From an uncultured Desulfovibrio sp. (lineage in GTDB: Bacteria > Desulfobacterota > Desulfovibrionia > Desulfovibrionales > Desulfovibrionaceae): 46,769 nucleotides of DNA. The position numbers were made by a program, and so were the translations under genes. The notes under the pieces are model-generated. The model did no database searches, was not told the DNA's origin, and saw only the letters and a program-made list of their open reading frames with translations. The DNA is taken from positions 1 to 46,769 of the forward strand of contig CALBAX010000059.1 in NCBI GenBank assembly GCA_937926875.1, in the 5' to 3' direction. Below are positions 34,151 through 42,318 of the stretch, one piece after another (position 1 is the stretch's first letter; each line of letters opens with the position of its first letter).

Positions 34151-34570
34151 ATGAACAAGAATGATATCCAGGCCTCGCCCGCGCAATTGCGCTATGCCGA
34201 TACTCTGTTCTATGGTTCCCTCATCGGTTTCGTGATCATGCTCATCACCTACATCCTGTATGTGACGGGCATCCTCACCCCGCAGATCCCCCTGGACGAC
34301 CTGCCGCGCCTGTGGACCGGCAGCGCCGCCGATTACCGTGCCGCCGGCAGCATCCCGCAGGGCTGGGGCTGGCTGTCCCTCATCGGCAAGGGCGACATCT
34401 GCAACTTTGTGGGCATCATCATCCTGGCGGGCCTGACCATCGTCTGCTTCGCCCAGCTGGCGCTTTCCCTGGCGCGTCGCAAGCAGTGGCTGCTGTGCGT
34501 CATCGCCATCCTCGAAGTGCTGGTGCTGGTACTGGCCGCCTCCGGCATCCTGGTGGGCGGCGGGCATTAG
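34151..34570 (+). CDS. DUF1634 membrane protein
   Basis: 139-residue protein with three hydrophobic segments (FYGSLIGFVIMLITYILYVTG, FVGIIILAGLTIVCFAQLA, VIAILEVLVLVLAASGILVG). It resembles DUF1634, a family that commonly sits next to TauE/SafE permeases and is thought to be an accessory subunit. Here it is 27 nt after the permease stop (AAGGAGACAG before the ATG). A role as permease partner is inferred from context. It is followed after 43 nt by the sensor kinase. Confidence 0.8.
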   Translation: MNKNDIQASPAQLRYADTLFYGSLIGFVIMLITYILYVTGILTPQIPLDDLPRLWTGSAADYRAAGSIPQGWGWLSLIGKGDICNFVGIIILAGLTIVCFAQLALSLARRKQWLLCVIAILEVLVLVLAASGILVGGGH

Positions 34571-34613
34571 GCCGACGGATCACAGGCCGCGCCGTTCCTG
34601 CGCGGGAGGTCGC

Positions 34614-36335
34614 ATGTTTTCTGCAATCAAAGCGTATTTCGGGCATCTGCTGGAAGTGCCGGACGCCGTATCGCCAGCGCGTTACCGCTCGCTGCGGCGC
34701 ATCATGACCATCCTGATGGTCACGGTGTCGGTGACGCCCCTGCTGATCCTCACCGGCATCAACCACGCCCAGTACATGAGCACCCTGGAACGGGAGATGG
34801 AGAACCCGCTCTACGCCATGGTGCGCAAATCGCAGGCCTCGATGGAGCTTTTCCTCGGCGAACGGGCCTCCACCGTCAGTCTGATCGCCCATGCCTACAG
34901 CTTTGACGACCTGACCAACGAGCAGACCCTCAACCGCGTCTTCCTGGCGCTCAAGAGCGAGTTCCAGGGCTTCGTGGACATGGGCCTGGTGGATGTGAAC
35001 GGGCGGCAGGTGGCCTATGTGGGCCCCTACAAGCTCAAGGACGCCGACTACGCCGGGCAGCCCTGGCTCAGCGAGGCACAGGTCAAGGGCCGGTACATCA
35101 GCGATGTTTTCCTGGGGTTGCGCGGCTTCCCGCACATGGTCATCGCCGTGCACCGCATGGAAGAGAGCGGCCGGGAATGGACCCTGCGTGTGACCATCGA
35201 CACCTCCCGGCTGGAACGCCTGGTGGCGGCCGTGGGCCTGATGCAGGATACCGACGCCTTCCTCTGTGACAGCCGGGGCATCCTCCAGACCAACTCCCGC
35301 TTCTACGGCAAGGTGCTGGACAAACTGCCCCTGACCCTGCCGCCCCAGTCCTTCGAGACCACGGTGCGTCCCTGGAAGGACGACAGCGGCCAGGATCTCA
35401 TGGTGGCCTATACCAGCCTGGCGGGCACGGACTTCATGCTCATGGCGGTCAAGCCCACCCTGGACATCTACAAACCCTGGACGGCCCTGCGCAGCGAATT
35501 GCTGCTGGTCTTCTGCGGCGGCATCGCCATCATCGTGCTGGTCTCGCACCTGCTGATGAAGCATCTGGTGGGACGCCTGCAGGCCAGCGACGAACGCCGC
35601 GTGGCGGTCTTCGCCCAGATGGAACACAACCAGAAGCTCTCCTCCATCGGCCGGCTGGCGGCCGGGGTGGCCCACGAGGTCAACAACCCCCTGGCCGTCA
35701 TCAACGAGAAGGCGGGCCTCGGCCTCGACCTGCTGCACATGAGCGGCAACTTCGAGCGCAAGGAACGGCTCATCAGCCTGCTGGAGGCCATCGAGAGCAC
35801 TGTGGAACGCGCCCGCGGCATCACCCACCGTCTGCTGGGCTTTGCCCGGCGCATGGAGGCCAACCGCCAGGAACTGAGCGTGCCCGAAGTGCTGACCGAG
35901 ACCATGGGCTTTCTGGAACGCGGCGCCAAGAACCGCGGCGTGAGCATCGGTACGGACTTCGCCGAAGGCCTGCCGGACATCGTGTCCGACCGCGGCCAGC
36001 TGCAACAGGTCTTCCTCAACATCATGGGCAATGCCCTGGATGCGGTGCCTGACGGCGGCAAGGTGGACATCGCCTGTACCCGGACGGCCAGTGGCGGCCT
36101 GCTGGTGCGCGTCACCGACAACGGCAAGGGCATGAGCCCGGAAGTGATCAAGCACATCTTCGAGCCCTTCTATTCCACCAAGAAGGAGAAGGGCAACGGT
36201 CTGGGCATGTTTATCACCTACGGCATCGTGCGCCGTCTCGGCGGCGAGATCACCGTGGACAGCACCGAAGGCAAGGGCACGACGGTCAGCATCACGCTGC
36301 CGCTTACACCGCCGGAACGTCCTGTGGAGGCTTGA
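34614..36335 (+). CDS. Membrane sensor histidine kinase (dCache-type sensor)
   Basis: 573-residue sensor kinase. TM1 is at about 29-50 (IMTILMVTVSVTPLLILTGI), an extracytoplasmic double-Cache-like domain at about 55-285 (ending TDFMLMAVKPTLDIY), and TM2 at about 294-316. The dimerisation/phosphorylation site is His354 in GVAHEVNNPLAVI. ATPase boxes: N box NIMGNALDAVPDGG (near 460), DNGKGMS, the F box FEPFYSTK and the G box GNGLGMFITYGIV. All are intact, so it should be active. ATG 34614 follows GGGAGGTCGC. It is cotranscribed with a receiver gene (1 nt after its stop). The ligand is probably the substrate or product of the permease (inference). Confidence 0.93.
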   Translation: MFSAIKAYFGHLLEVPDAVSPARYRSLRRIMTILMVTVSVTPLLILTGINHAQYMSTLEREMENPLYAMVRKSQASMELFLGERASTVSLIAHAYSFDDLTNEQTLNRVFLALKSEFQGFVDMGLVDVNGRQVAYVGPYKLKDADYAGQPWLSEAQVKGRYISDVFLGLRGFPHMVIAVHRMEESGREWTLRVTIDTSRLERLVAAVGLMQDTDAFLCDSRGILQTNSRFYGKVLDKLPLTLPPQSFETTVRPWKDDSGQDLMVAYTSLAGTDFMLMAVKPTLDIYKPWTALRSELLLVFCGGIAIIVLVSHLLMKHLVGRLQASDERRVAVFAQMEHNQKLSSIGRLAAGVAHEVNNPLAVINEKAGLGLDLLHMSGNFERKERLISLLEAIESTVERARGITHRLLGFARRMEANRQELSVPEVLTETMGFLERGAKNRGVSIGTDFAEGLPDIVSDRGQLQQVFLNIMGNALDAVPDGGKVDIACTRTASGGLLVRVTDNGKGMSPEVIKHIFEPFYSTKKEKGNGLGMFITYGIVRRLGGEITVDSTEGKGTTVSITLPLTPPERPVEA

Positions 36336-36336
36336 G

Positions 36337-36747
36337 ATGGCACTGCGTGTATTGTTGGCCGATGACGAGAAGGAATTCGTGGAGACCCTGGCCGAGCGCC
36401 TGGATCTGCGCGGCATCGAAGTGCGGGTGGCCCTGGACGGCAAGGCGGCCCTGACCGCCCTGGACGAGATGGCGGCCGCGGAGGCCCTGCCCGACGTGAT
36501 GGTGGTGGATCTGCTCATGCCCGGCATGACCGGGGACGCCGTCCTCCAGCAGGTGCGCCAGAAATACCCCGGCCTGCCGGTCATCGTGCTCACGGGGCAT
36601 GACTCCGTGGACGATTCCGGCGACAGCCCCGTGGCCAGTGCCTTCGCCTGCCTGACCAAGCCGCTGAGCCTGGGCATGTTCCTGGAAACCCTGGAATCCG
36701 CGGCCCGCTCCGGCGGCAACGGTGCGGATTTGGGCAGGAGGGCGTAG
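36337..36747 (+). CDS. Stand-alone receiver-domain response regulator
   Basis: 136-residue single receiver. Acid pocket ADDEKEF (residues 8-14), phospho-acceptor Asp58 in VVDLLMPGM, Thr in VLTGHDS and Lys in CLTKPLS are all present. There is no output domain; the short tail (GGNGADLGRRA) is Gly-rich. It lies directly after the kinase (TGA, one base, ATG) and is followed one base after its stop by the phosphotransfer-like gene. This tight packing suggests a phosphorelay: kinase, receiver, phosphotransfer, next receiver. Confidence 0.93.
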   Translation: MALRVLLADDEKEFVETLAERLDLRGIEVRVALDGKAALTALDEMAAAEALPDVMVVDLLMPGMTGDAVLQQVRQKYPGLPVIVLTGHDSVDDSGDSPVASAFACLTKPLSLGMFLETLESAARSGGNGADLGRRA

Positions 36748-36748
36748 C

Positions 36749-37405
36749 ATGACCGATTCGCAATGCATGGGACGTCTGCTGGCCTCGGCCACGCACGACA
36801 TGCGCAATGTGCTGGCCGTGATCCGCGAATCCGCCGGCCTGGCGCAGGACATGGTGCAGCTGGCCGCCGGGGCCGACAAGCCCGCCGACCCGCGCGTCAT
36901 CAAGGCCCTGAAGGAAGCCCAGCAACAGATATTGCGGGGCGCGGCCCTGGCCGAGTGCATGGAGTACCTGGCCCAGGTCAGCCACAGCGAGAACGAGAAC
37001 GCGCCCTGCGACCTGGCGCGTGTGGCCGGCACTTTCTGCCTCATGGCGGCCCGTCGGGCCCGCGCCGTGCAGATGGTGCTGGAATGTGCCGACAGCGAAG
37101 AACCTGTGTGGTCCGCCGTGCCCGCCCTGGCGGTCATGCGGGCCCTGCTGGACATCTTCGACCTGTGCGCCTCCGTGGGCGGGCAGGTGAGGCTCCGCTT
37201 CTCCGCCGGTCGCCAGAACAAGGCGGAAGGCATCATCATCGAAGTCTGCGACGGCGCCAATCGCGACATGGCCCTGGCGGCCCTTACGGGCAGCCCCCTG
37301 CTCAATGCCCGGCCCCGGCCTGGCTGGCAGGCCCTGCTGATGCCCTGGCGCGATCCGGCACAGCGCTTTTTCCTCTCCATTTCCGCCTGCGGGAGTGAAG
37401 ACTAG
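36749..37405 (+). CDS. Histidine-phosphotransfer-like protein (kinase-derived, ATPase lost)
   Basis: 218-residue protein. The start reads like a HisKA dimerisation helix with the H box ATHDMRNVLAVIRESAG (His16). The C-terminal half (about 110-215) follows a GHKL-like pattern of strands (AARRARAVQMVLECAD, VRLRFSAGRQ, GIIIEVCDG) but has no N box, no DxGxG box and no G-rich lid, so ATP binding is unlikely. This layout resembles ChpT-type histidine phosphotransferases, which evolved from kinases. ATG 36749 is one base after the previous stop, with GGAGGGCGTAGC. Contains several Cys. The phosphotransfer role is an inference. Confidence 0.72.
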   Translation: MTDSQCMGRLLASATHDMRNVLAVIRESAGLAQDMVQLAAGADKPADPRVIKALKEAQQQILRGAALAECMEYLAQVSHSENENAPCDLARVAGTFCLMAARRARAVQMVLECADSEEPVWSAVPALAVMRALLDIFDLCASVGGQVRLRFSAGRQNKAEGIIIEVCDGANRDMALAALTGSPLLNARPRPGWQALLMPWRDPAQRFFLSISACGSED

Positions 37406-37446
37406 AACGACATTTTTCCCGGCATCACCGGGTGAAGGAGAATGGC

Positions 37447-37920
37447 ATGAGCAAGGAAGAGATCAAGATTCTGCTGGTAGACGACGAAAAACAGTTTGTG
37501 GACACGCTTGCCGAACGCCTTGCCATGCGCGGTTTCGCAGCGCGCGTGGCCTATGACGGCCCGCAGGCCCTCAAAGCCGTCGAAGACCCTACTGACGTCA
37601 TCGTCCTGGACCTGCGCATGCCCGGCATGGACGGTTTCGAAGTGCTGCGCAGCGTCAAGAAGAGCAACCCCCAGGTGCAGGTCATCATCCTGACCGGCCA
37701 TGGCGGTGATGCCGAAGAACAGACGGCCTACCGCATGGGCGCCTACAACTTCCTCAAGAAACCCATGGACATCGACGAGCTGCTGAACAGCATCCGCATG
37801 GCCTACCGCGACAAGGTGGAAAATGCCATGGTGGCCGTCAGCCTGGCCGAAGGCGGCGATTTCGACTCCGCCCAGGATGTCCTCAACGAAAAAGACCTCC
37901 TGGCCGAGCACAAGCTCTAG
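37447..37920 (+). CDS. DivK-like single-domain response regulator
   Basis: 157-residue protein: a complete receiver (VDDEKQF at 11-17, phospho-acceptor Asp55 in VLDLRMPGMDG, Thr in ILTGHGG, Lys in LKKPMD) plus a C-terminal tail of about 35 residues (AMVAVSLAEGGDFDSAQDVL and on) that is acidic and not a known output domain. ATG 37447 follows GAAGGAGAATGGC; a GTG in frame 15 nt upstream is inside the ribosome-binding site. Two hairpins flank the gene (cccgg-type at 37418-37432, strong 11-bp at 37934-37960) and may set its mRNA level apart from the neighbours. Confidence 0.93.
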   Translation: MSKEEIKILLVDDEKQFVDTLAERLAMRGFAARVAYDGPQALKAVEDPTDVIVLDLRMPGMDGFEVLRSVKKSNPQVQVIILTGHGGDAEEQTAYRMGAYNFLKKPMDIDELLNSIRMAYRDKVENAMVAVSLAEGGDFDSAQDVLNEKDLLAEHKL

Positions 37921-37933
37921 GCCGCCATTGCCC

Positions 37934-37960
37934 CTGTCCGGCGGCAGCACCGCCGGACAG
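37934..37960 (+). other. Intercistronic hairpin after the DivK-like gene
   Basis: A perfect 11-bp stem CTGTCCGGCGG/CCGCCGGACAG with a CAGCA loop sits between two genes of the cluster. There is no T tract. It is likely to be an RNA 3'-end stabiliser or a partial terminator, not a full stop. Confidence 0.6.
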
Positions 37961-38024
37961 GAAAGATCCCGCACGCTCCGGGCGTGCATCATGCCGACGC
38001 ATTGTCGCAAGGGGGAAAGACGTC

Positions 38025-39167
38025 ATGCGTGTACTCATCGTCGACGACGAACAGGCATTTGCCGAACCGCTGGCACAGCGTCTGGAGCTGCGCGGTATCG
38101 AAGCTGCCGTGGCCGGCGATGCGGAAACGGCCCTGGGCATGCTCTCCCGGCAGGAATGGGATCTGGTCTTCCTGGACGTCTGCCTGCCGGGCATGGACGG
38201 CGTCTCCCTGCTCAAGCTCCTGCAGGAACATGAACCGCGCCCCGATGTGGTCATGCTCTCCGGCGCCACGGAGATGAGCCAGGCGGTCAAGGCCATGCGG
38301 CGCGGCGCGCTCAACTGGCTGGCCAAACCCGTTTCCCTGGACGCGGTGCTGGAAGAATGCCGCAAGGCCCGGCAGCGGGCCGAGTCCCGCCGTCAGGCCC
38401 GGCGTCTGGCCGAAGAGGCCCGCCTGCGCAGCCTGGGCCGCATCGCCGAGGGCGTGGCCCACGAGGTGAACAATCCCCTGAACATCATCGTCCAGGCCGC
38501 GGGCCTCATGGGCGACAGCCTGGACAGCCCCGAAGCCGAGGCCCTGCCCGACATAGAGGACCTGCGCGAGTCCCTCAAGGCCATCGTGGCCCAGAGCATG
38601 CGCGTGCGCGAGATCACCCGCAAGCTGCTCATGGCCGGTGTGGGCCTGGATCCCCGCAGCGCACCCATGGACGTGCGGGCCGTGGTGTCCCGCGTCCTGA
38701 CCCTGCTCCAGGGCCGCATGGACAGCCTGAACGTGGCCTGCCGGCTGCATTTCCCGCCGGAATGGGGCGAAGATGCGCCCCGCCCCCTGGGCTCCGCGCT
38801 GGAGCTGGAGCAAATCTGCCTGCATCTGGTGGAAAATGCTCTGGACGCCATGCCAGAAGGCGGCACGCTGGACATCGGCGCCCGGCTGCTGCCCGCCGAT
38901 GCCGACGGCACCACCTGGTACGAACTTTCGGTGGCCGACAGCGGCACCGGCATCGCGGACGACATCATGCCCCATATCTTCGAACCTTTCTTCACCACCC
39001 ACCGTCAGGCGGGCCGGGCCGCCGGCCTGGGCCTTTCCGTGGCCACGGGCCTGGCCCACGGCCGCGGCGGCCGGATCACGGCGGACAACCGTCCCGAAGG
39101 CGGGGCCCTGTTCCGCCTGCTGCTGCCCCTGCCTGCAGCCGAAAGCCGGAACGAAGGCAACGAGTAA
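38025..39167 (+). CDS. Receiver-histidine kinase hybrid (receiver at N-terminus)
   Basis: 380-residue cytoplasmic protein. An N-terminal receiver (VDDEQAF at 7-13, Asp51 in VFLDVCLPGMDG, Ser-Gly-Ala in MLSGATE, Lys in WLAKPVS) is followed by a helix (110-135) and a kinase module: H box GVAHEVNNPLNII with His146, N box VENALDAMPEGG, DSGTGIA, FEPFFTTH, and the lid AAGLGLSVATGLAHG. Receiver-first kinases usually have their activity set by phosphorylation of that receiver, so it is a plausible target of the phosphotransfer protein. It has no membrane segment or PAS domain. ATG 38025 follows AGGGGGAAAGACGTC. It ends the cluster; a terminator follows. Confidence 0.93.
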   Translation: MRVLIVDDEQAFAEPLAQRLELRGIEAAVAGDAETALGMLSRQEWDLVFLDVCLPGMDGVSLLKLLQEHEPRPDVVMLSGATEMSQAVKAMRRGALNWLAKPVSLDAVLEECRKARQRAESRRQARRLAEEARLRSLGRIAEGVAHEVNNPLNIIVQAAGLMGDSLDSPEAEALPDIEDLRESLKAIVAQSMRVREITRKLLMAGVGLDPRSAPMDVRAVVSRVLTLLQGRMDSLNVACRLHFPPEWGEDAPRPLGSALELEQICLHLVENALDAMPEGGTLDIGARLLPADADGTTWYELSVADSGTGIADDIMPHIFEPFFTTHRQAGRAAGLGLSVATGLAHGRGGRITADNRPEGGALFRLLLPLPAAESRNEGNE

Positions 39168-39576
39168 GCGCCTCCCGCACCATCTTCGTCAAAAGGCCAT
39201 CTCCCGGCCTTCACGGCCGCTCCGGCGGCCCTCCGAAAACAGCCACACCCACACAGCCCCTGCAGGCCCTTCGGACCGGCAGGGGCTGCTTTTTTATGGG
39301 CGGCCGGGCACAGCGTCCTGCCGTCCCGCCTGTATCTTCGCAAAAAAACCTTGCATCCCGCAGCCTTGCCTGTCCCGCTCCAGGCGGATCCGGCAAATCC
39401 TCCCGCGCGGCATTTTTTTCTTTTCAAACGGCCTCAAGGATGCTACACAAGCGCAGCGTGTGGCGCTCACCCCGCTTGACGGGGCCCTTTTTCCATCCTG
39501 TTTCTCCGCGCCCTGCCCGCCGCCCCGCGCGGCCCCATTTCCGCAACAACGGCCTGCCATGGCCGAAGGGAGACCC
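39168..39576. other. 409-nt gap before der
   Basis: The terminator of the signalling cluster lies at 39254-39295. Further on a 5-bp hairpin CCCCG/CGGGG (39470-39484) followed by CCCTTTTT could be a weak leader terminator for der. Open frames reaching across the gap are extensions of der in a wrong frame start. A ribosome-binding site GAAGGGAGACCC precedes der. Confidence 0.5.
39254..39295 (+). terminator. Terminator of the signalling cluster
   Basis: A 10-bp stem CAGCCCCTGC/GCAGGGGCTG (39254-39263 and 39279-39288) with a 15-nt loop is followed by C and six T. Confidence 0.88.
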
Positions 39577-40932
39577 ATGTCCTCATTACCCTGCATCGTT
39601 CTGGTGGGGCGCCCCAACGTGGGCAAGTCCACCCTGTTCAACCGCCTGATCCGCAGCAACCGTGCCATCACCCATGACCGTCCCGGCGTGACCCGCGACC
39701 GCATGGAAGGCGTGGTCCGCCGCAAGGGGCATCCTGATTTCGGCATCGTGGACACCGGCGGCATCACCCTGGATGCACATGCCATGGTCACCGAAGGCCC
39801 CGAAGGCATCCGCGGTTTCGAGTCCGACATCCTGCGCCAGGCCGAGGCCGCCATGAAGGACGCCTGTGCCGTGGCCTTCGTGGTGGACGGCCGTGACGGC
39901 CTGCTGCCCCTGGACGAATACCTGGCGGCCCACATCCGCCGCATGGGCCTGCCCACCCTTTGCGTGGTCAACAAGGTGGACGGTCTGGAAAAGGAAGACG
40001 AGCTGCTGGCCGAGTTCCACAGCCTGGGTTTCCCTCTGCTGCCGGTCTCTGCCGAACACGGGCACAACATCCGCGCCCTCACTGAGGAGCTGGCCGGCCT
40101 CCTGCCCGACGATTACGAGGCCGTGCACGAGCCCCCGGCCCTGCGCCTGGCCATGCTGGGCCGCCCCAATGCGGGCAAGTCCTCCATGATCAACGCCCTG
40201 GCCGGCGAGGAACGCATGATCGTCTCCGACGTGGCCGGCACTACCCGTGACAGCGTTGACGTGCGCTTCGAGCGTGACGGCCAGGACTATGTCTTCGTGG
40301 ATACCGCCGGGGTGCGCCGCCGCACCAAGATCACGGACATCGTGGAAAAATATTCCGTCAACGCGGCCCTCAAGTCCACCACCAAGGCCGACGTGACCCT
40401 GCTGACCCTGGACGCCACCGAAGGCGTGAGCCAGCAGGACAAGCGCCTCATGGATCTGCTGGACACCCGCAAGATCCCCTTCATGGTGCTGGTCAACAAA
40501 TGTGACCTGGTGCCCGCCGGGCAGCTCAAGCAGCTGTTGCAGAACGTGGGCGAGATGCTGGCCTTCTGCAAGCATGTGCCCATCCTCACGGTCTCGGCCC
40601 TCAAGGGCACGGGCCTGAACAAGATCCTGCCCCTGGCCCGCAAGATCCATGAGGAATGCGCCATCCGCGTGCCCACCGGCCAGCTCAACCGGGCCATGGA
40701 AGAAGTGCTGGCCCGCCACCAGCCCCCGGTGGTCAAGCGCGTGCGCGCCAAGTTCTTCTATCTGACCCAGGCCGAGTCCCAGCCGCCCACCTTCGTCTTT
40801 TTCGTCAGCGATGCCGACCGCGTGCCGGAAAGCTACGCCCGCTATCTGGAACGCGCCCTGCGCCGCATCTTTGGCATCACGCATGCGCCCATGCGCCTGC
40901 ACCTGCGTTCCAGCCACAAGAAATCACAGTAA
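39577..40932 (+). CDS. der: Ribosome-associated GTPase Der (EngA)
   Basis: 451-residue double GTPase required for 50S ribosomal subunit assembly. Two G domains: the first with GRPNVGKSTLFNR (residues about 10-22), DTGG and NKVD; the second with GRPNAGKSSMINAL, DVAGTTRDS, DTAGVRRRTK and NKCD. A C-terminal KH-like domain follows (about 350-451: NRAMEEVLARHQPP, YLTQAESQPPTFVFF). ATG 39577 is preceded by AAGGGAGACCC. It is monocistronic; the 166-nt gap before livK holds a promoter for that operon. Confidence 0.97.
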   Translation: MSSLPCIVLVGRPNVGKSTLFNRLIRSNRAITHDRPGVTRDRMEGVVRRKGHPDFGIVDTGGITLDAHAMVTEGPEGIRGFESDILRQAEAAMKDACAVAFVVDGRDGLLPLDEYLAAHIRRMGLPTLCVVNKVDGLEKEDELLAEFHSLGFPLLPVSAEHGHNIRALTEELAGLLPDDYEAVHEPPALRLAMLGRPNAGKSSMINALAGEERMIVSDVAGTTRDSVDVRFERDGQDYVFVDTAGVRRRTKITDIVEKYSVNAALKSTTKADVTLLTLDATEGVSQQDKRLMDLLDTRKIPFMVLVNKCDLVPAGQLKQLLQNVGEMLAFCKHVPILTVSALKGTGLNKILPLARKIHEECAIRVPTGQLNRAMEEVLARHQPPVVKRVRAKFFYLTQAESQPPTFVFFVSDADRVPESYARYLERALRRIFGITHAPMRLHLRSSHKKSQ

Positions 40933-40983
40933 AAATAAGATGTTGTGAGCGCATGGATTTGTCTGTCCATCCGGCGAACCGCA

Positions 40984-41026
40984 TTGACAGGAATCATATA
41001 AAGATGCAATAGAAAGGGCTTATACT
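40984..41026 (+). promoter_or_regulatory. Candidate promoter elements of the liv operon
   Basis: A perfect TTGACA (40984-40989) has a poor hexamer (AATAGA, 3 of 6) at 18-nt spacing. TATACT (41021-41026) is a good -10 with no good -35 at 17 nt. One of these probably drives livK; the exact start is uncertain. Confidence 0.3.
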
Positions 41027-41098
41027 GCCGCAAGGTAGACGTCGCTTTGCTGTTGTGCGGCGCGCGGCAGTGCATGGAGTCTCTCAAGGAGGGAGAAA

Positions 41099-42229
41099 AT
41101 GAAAAAGTGCATGACCTGGCTCATGGCCGCGCTGTGCAGCGTTGCCGTCGCGGCTCCCGCCATGGCCGCCGACACCATCAAGATCGGCGTGCAGGGCGCC
41201 CACTCCGGCGACCTGGCCTCGTACGGCGTCCCCAGCCTCAACGCCGCCAAGATCGTCATTGAAGAAGCCAACGCCAAGGGCGGCGTGCTGGGCAAGAAGC
41301 TCGAACTGGTGGCCCAGGACGACCAGTGCAAACCCGAACTGGCCACCAACGCCGCGACCAAACTGATCTCCGACAAGGTCGTGGCCATCATGGGCCCCAT
41401 CTGCTCCGGCGCCACCAACGCTTCCCTGCCCATGTATGAAAGCGCCAACATCATCAGCATCTCTCCTACGGCCACCACGCCTGCCCTGACCCTGGAAGGC
41501 AAGCACCCCCTGTTCCTGCGCACTGTGGCCAACGACAATGCCCAGGCCCAGCTGACCAGCAGCTACATCATTGATGTGCTGAAGGCCAAGAAGGTCGCCT
41601 ACCTGCATGACAACGGCGAATATGGCAAGGGCTTTGCCCAGCAGAACCGCAACATCCTCGAAAAGGCCGGTGTCGAGACCGTCCTCTTCGAAGCCGTGAC
41701 CCCCGACGCCGTGGACTTCTCCGCCGTGGTGCGCAAGCTGCGTCGCGCCAAGGCCGACGTGCTGGTCTTCGGCGGCTACCAGAACACGGCCTCCAAGCTG
41801 GTGCAGCAGATGCGCCGCGACCGCGTCAAGACCCCCCTCATCGGTCCTGACGGCGTGAAGGACGAGACCTTCCTCAAGATGACCGGCAAGGACAGCGAAG
41901 GCGTCATGGCCTCCTATCCCAAGGATACCAGTACCCTGGCCATGTACAAGCACGCCCGCGACGCCCACGTCAAGCAGTTCGGCAGCGAGCCCGGCTTCGG
42001 TTACTACAACGCCTATGCCGCCACCCAGGCCCTCATCAAGGCCATCGAAGTGGCCGGCAGCACCGATACCGACAAGATCATGGCCGCTCTGAAGAGCACC
42101 GAAGTGGATACCCCTCTGGGCAAGATGTCCTTCAACAAGGCCGGTGACGCCACCGGCCTGGGCCTGTCCGTCTATGTGGTGAAGGACGGCAAGTTCGTCG
42201 AAAGCGACCACAGCATCACTCTGCATTAA
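41099..42229 (+). CDS. livK: Branched-chain amino-acid ABC transporter substrate-binding protein
   Basis: 376-residue periplasmic binding protein of the LivJ/LivK family. A signal peptide (MKKCMTWLMAALCSVAVAAPAMA, cleavage near residue 24) is followed by IKIGVQGAHSGDLASYG (ligand-side loop), the GPICSGATNASLP segment and SISPTATTPAL, typical of lobe I, then KVAYLHDNGEYGKGFAQQ. The fold matches type I periplasmic binding proteins. It is the first gene of livKHMGF; a GC-rich hairpin follows it, as expected for a binding-protein gene expressed above its membrane partners. RBS AAGGAGGGAGAAA. Ligand set (Leu/Ile/Val or others) is inferred from the family. Confidence 0.95.
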   Translation: MKKCMTWLMAALCSVAVAAPAMAADTIKIGVQGAHSGDLASYGVPSLNAAKIVIEEANAKGGVLGKKLELVAQDDQCKPELATNAATKLISDKVVAIMGPICSGATNASLPMYESANIISISPTATTPALTLEGKHPLFLRTVANDNAQAQLTSSYIIDVLKAKKVAYLHDNGEYGKGFAQQNRNILEKAGVETVLFEAVTPDAVDFSAVVRKLRRAKADVLVFGGYQNTASKLVQQMRRDRVKTPLIGPDGVKDETFLKMTGKDSEGVMASYPKDTSTLAMYKHARDAHVKQFGSEPGFGYYNAYAATQALIKAIEVAGSTDTDKIMAALKSTEVDTPLGKMSFNKAGDATGLGLSVYVVKDGKFVESDHSITLH

Positions 42230-42247
42230 TAGGATACTATGGCGCAC

Positions 42248-42274
42248 GGGCGCGGGGGCACGGCCTCCGCGCCC
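42248..42274 (+). other. Intercistronic hairpin between livK and livH
   Basis: An 11-bp stem (one G-U pair; arms 42248-42258 and 42264-42274, loop CACGG) lies 18 nt after the livK stop. The T tract is weak (TCTTG). It probably stabilises livK mRNA or partly terminates, so that the binding protein is made in excess. Confidence 0.6.
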
Positions 42275-42318
42275 TCTTGCCCGCTTGCGCCCGGGTAAAC
42301 CGCAGCCCCTGTAACGGC

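Noticed and set aside
39470..39492. Terminator in the der leader.
   Set aside because: The stem is only 5 bp with a 5-nt loop; too weak to call as a feature on its own.
38773..40932. 719-residue reading of der with a long N-terminal extension.
   Set aside because: The extension overlaps the hybrid kinase gene and the terminator; der starts at 39577 with a ribosome-binding site.
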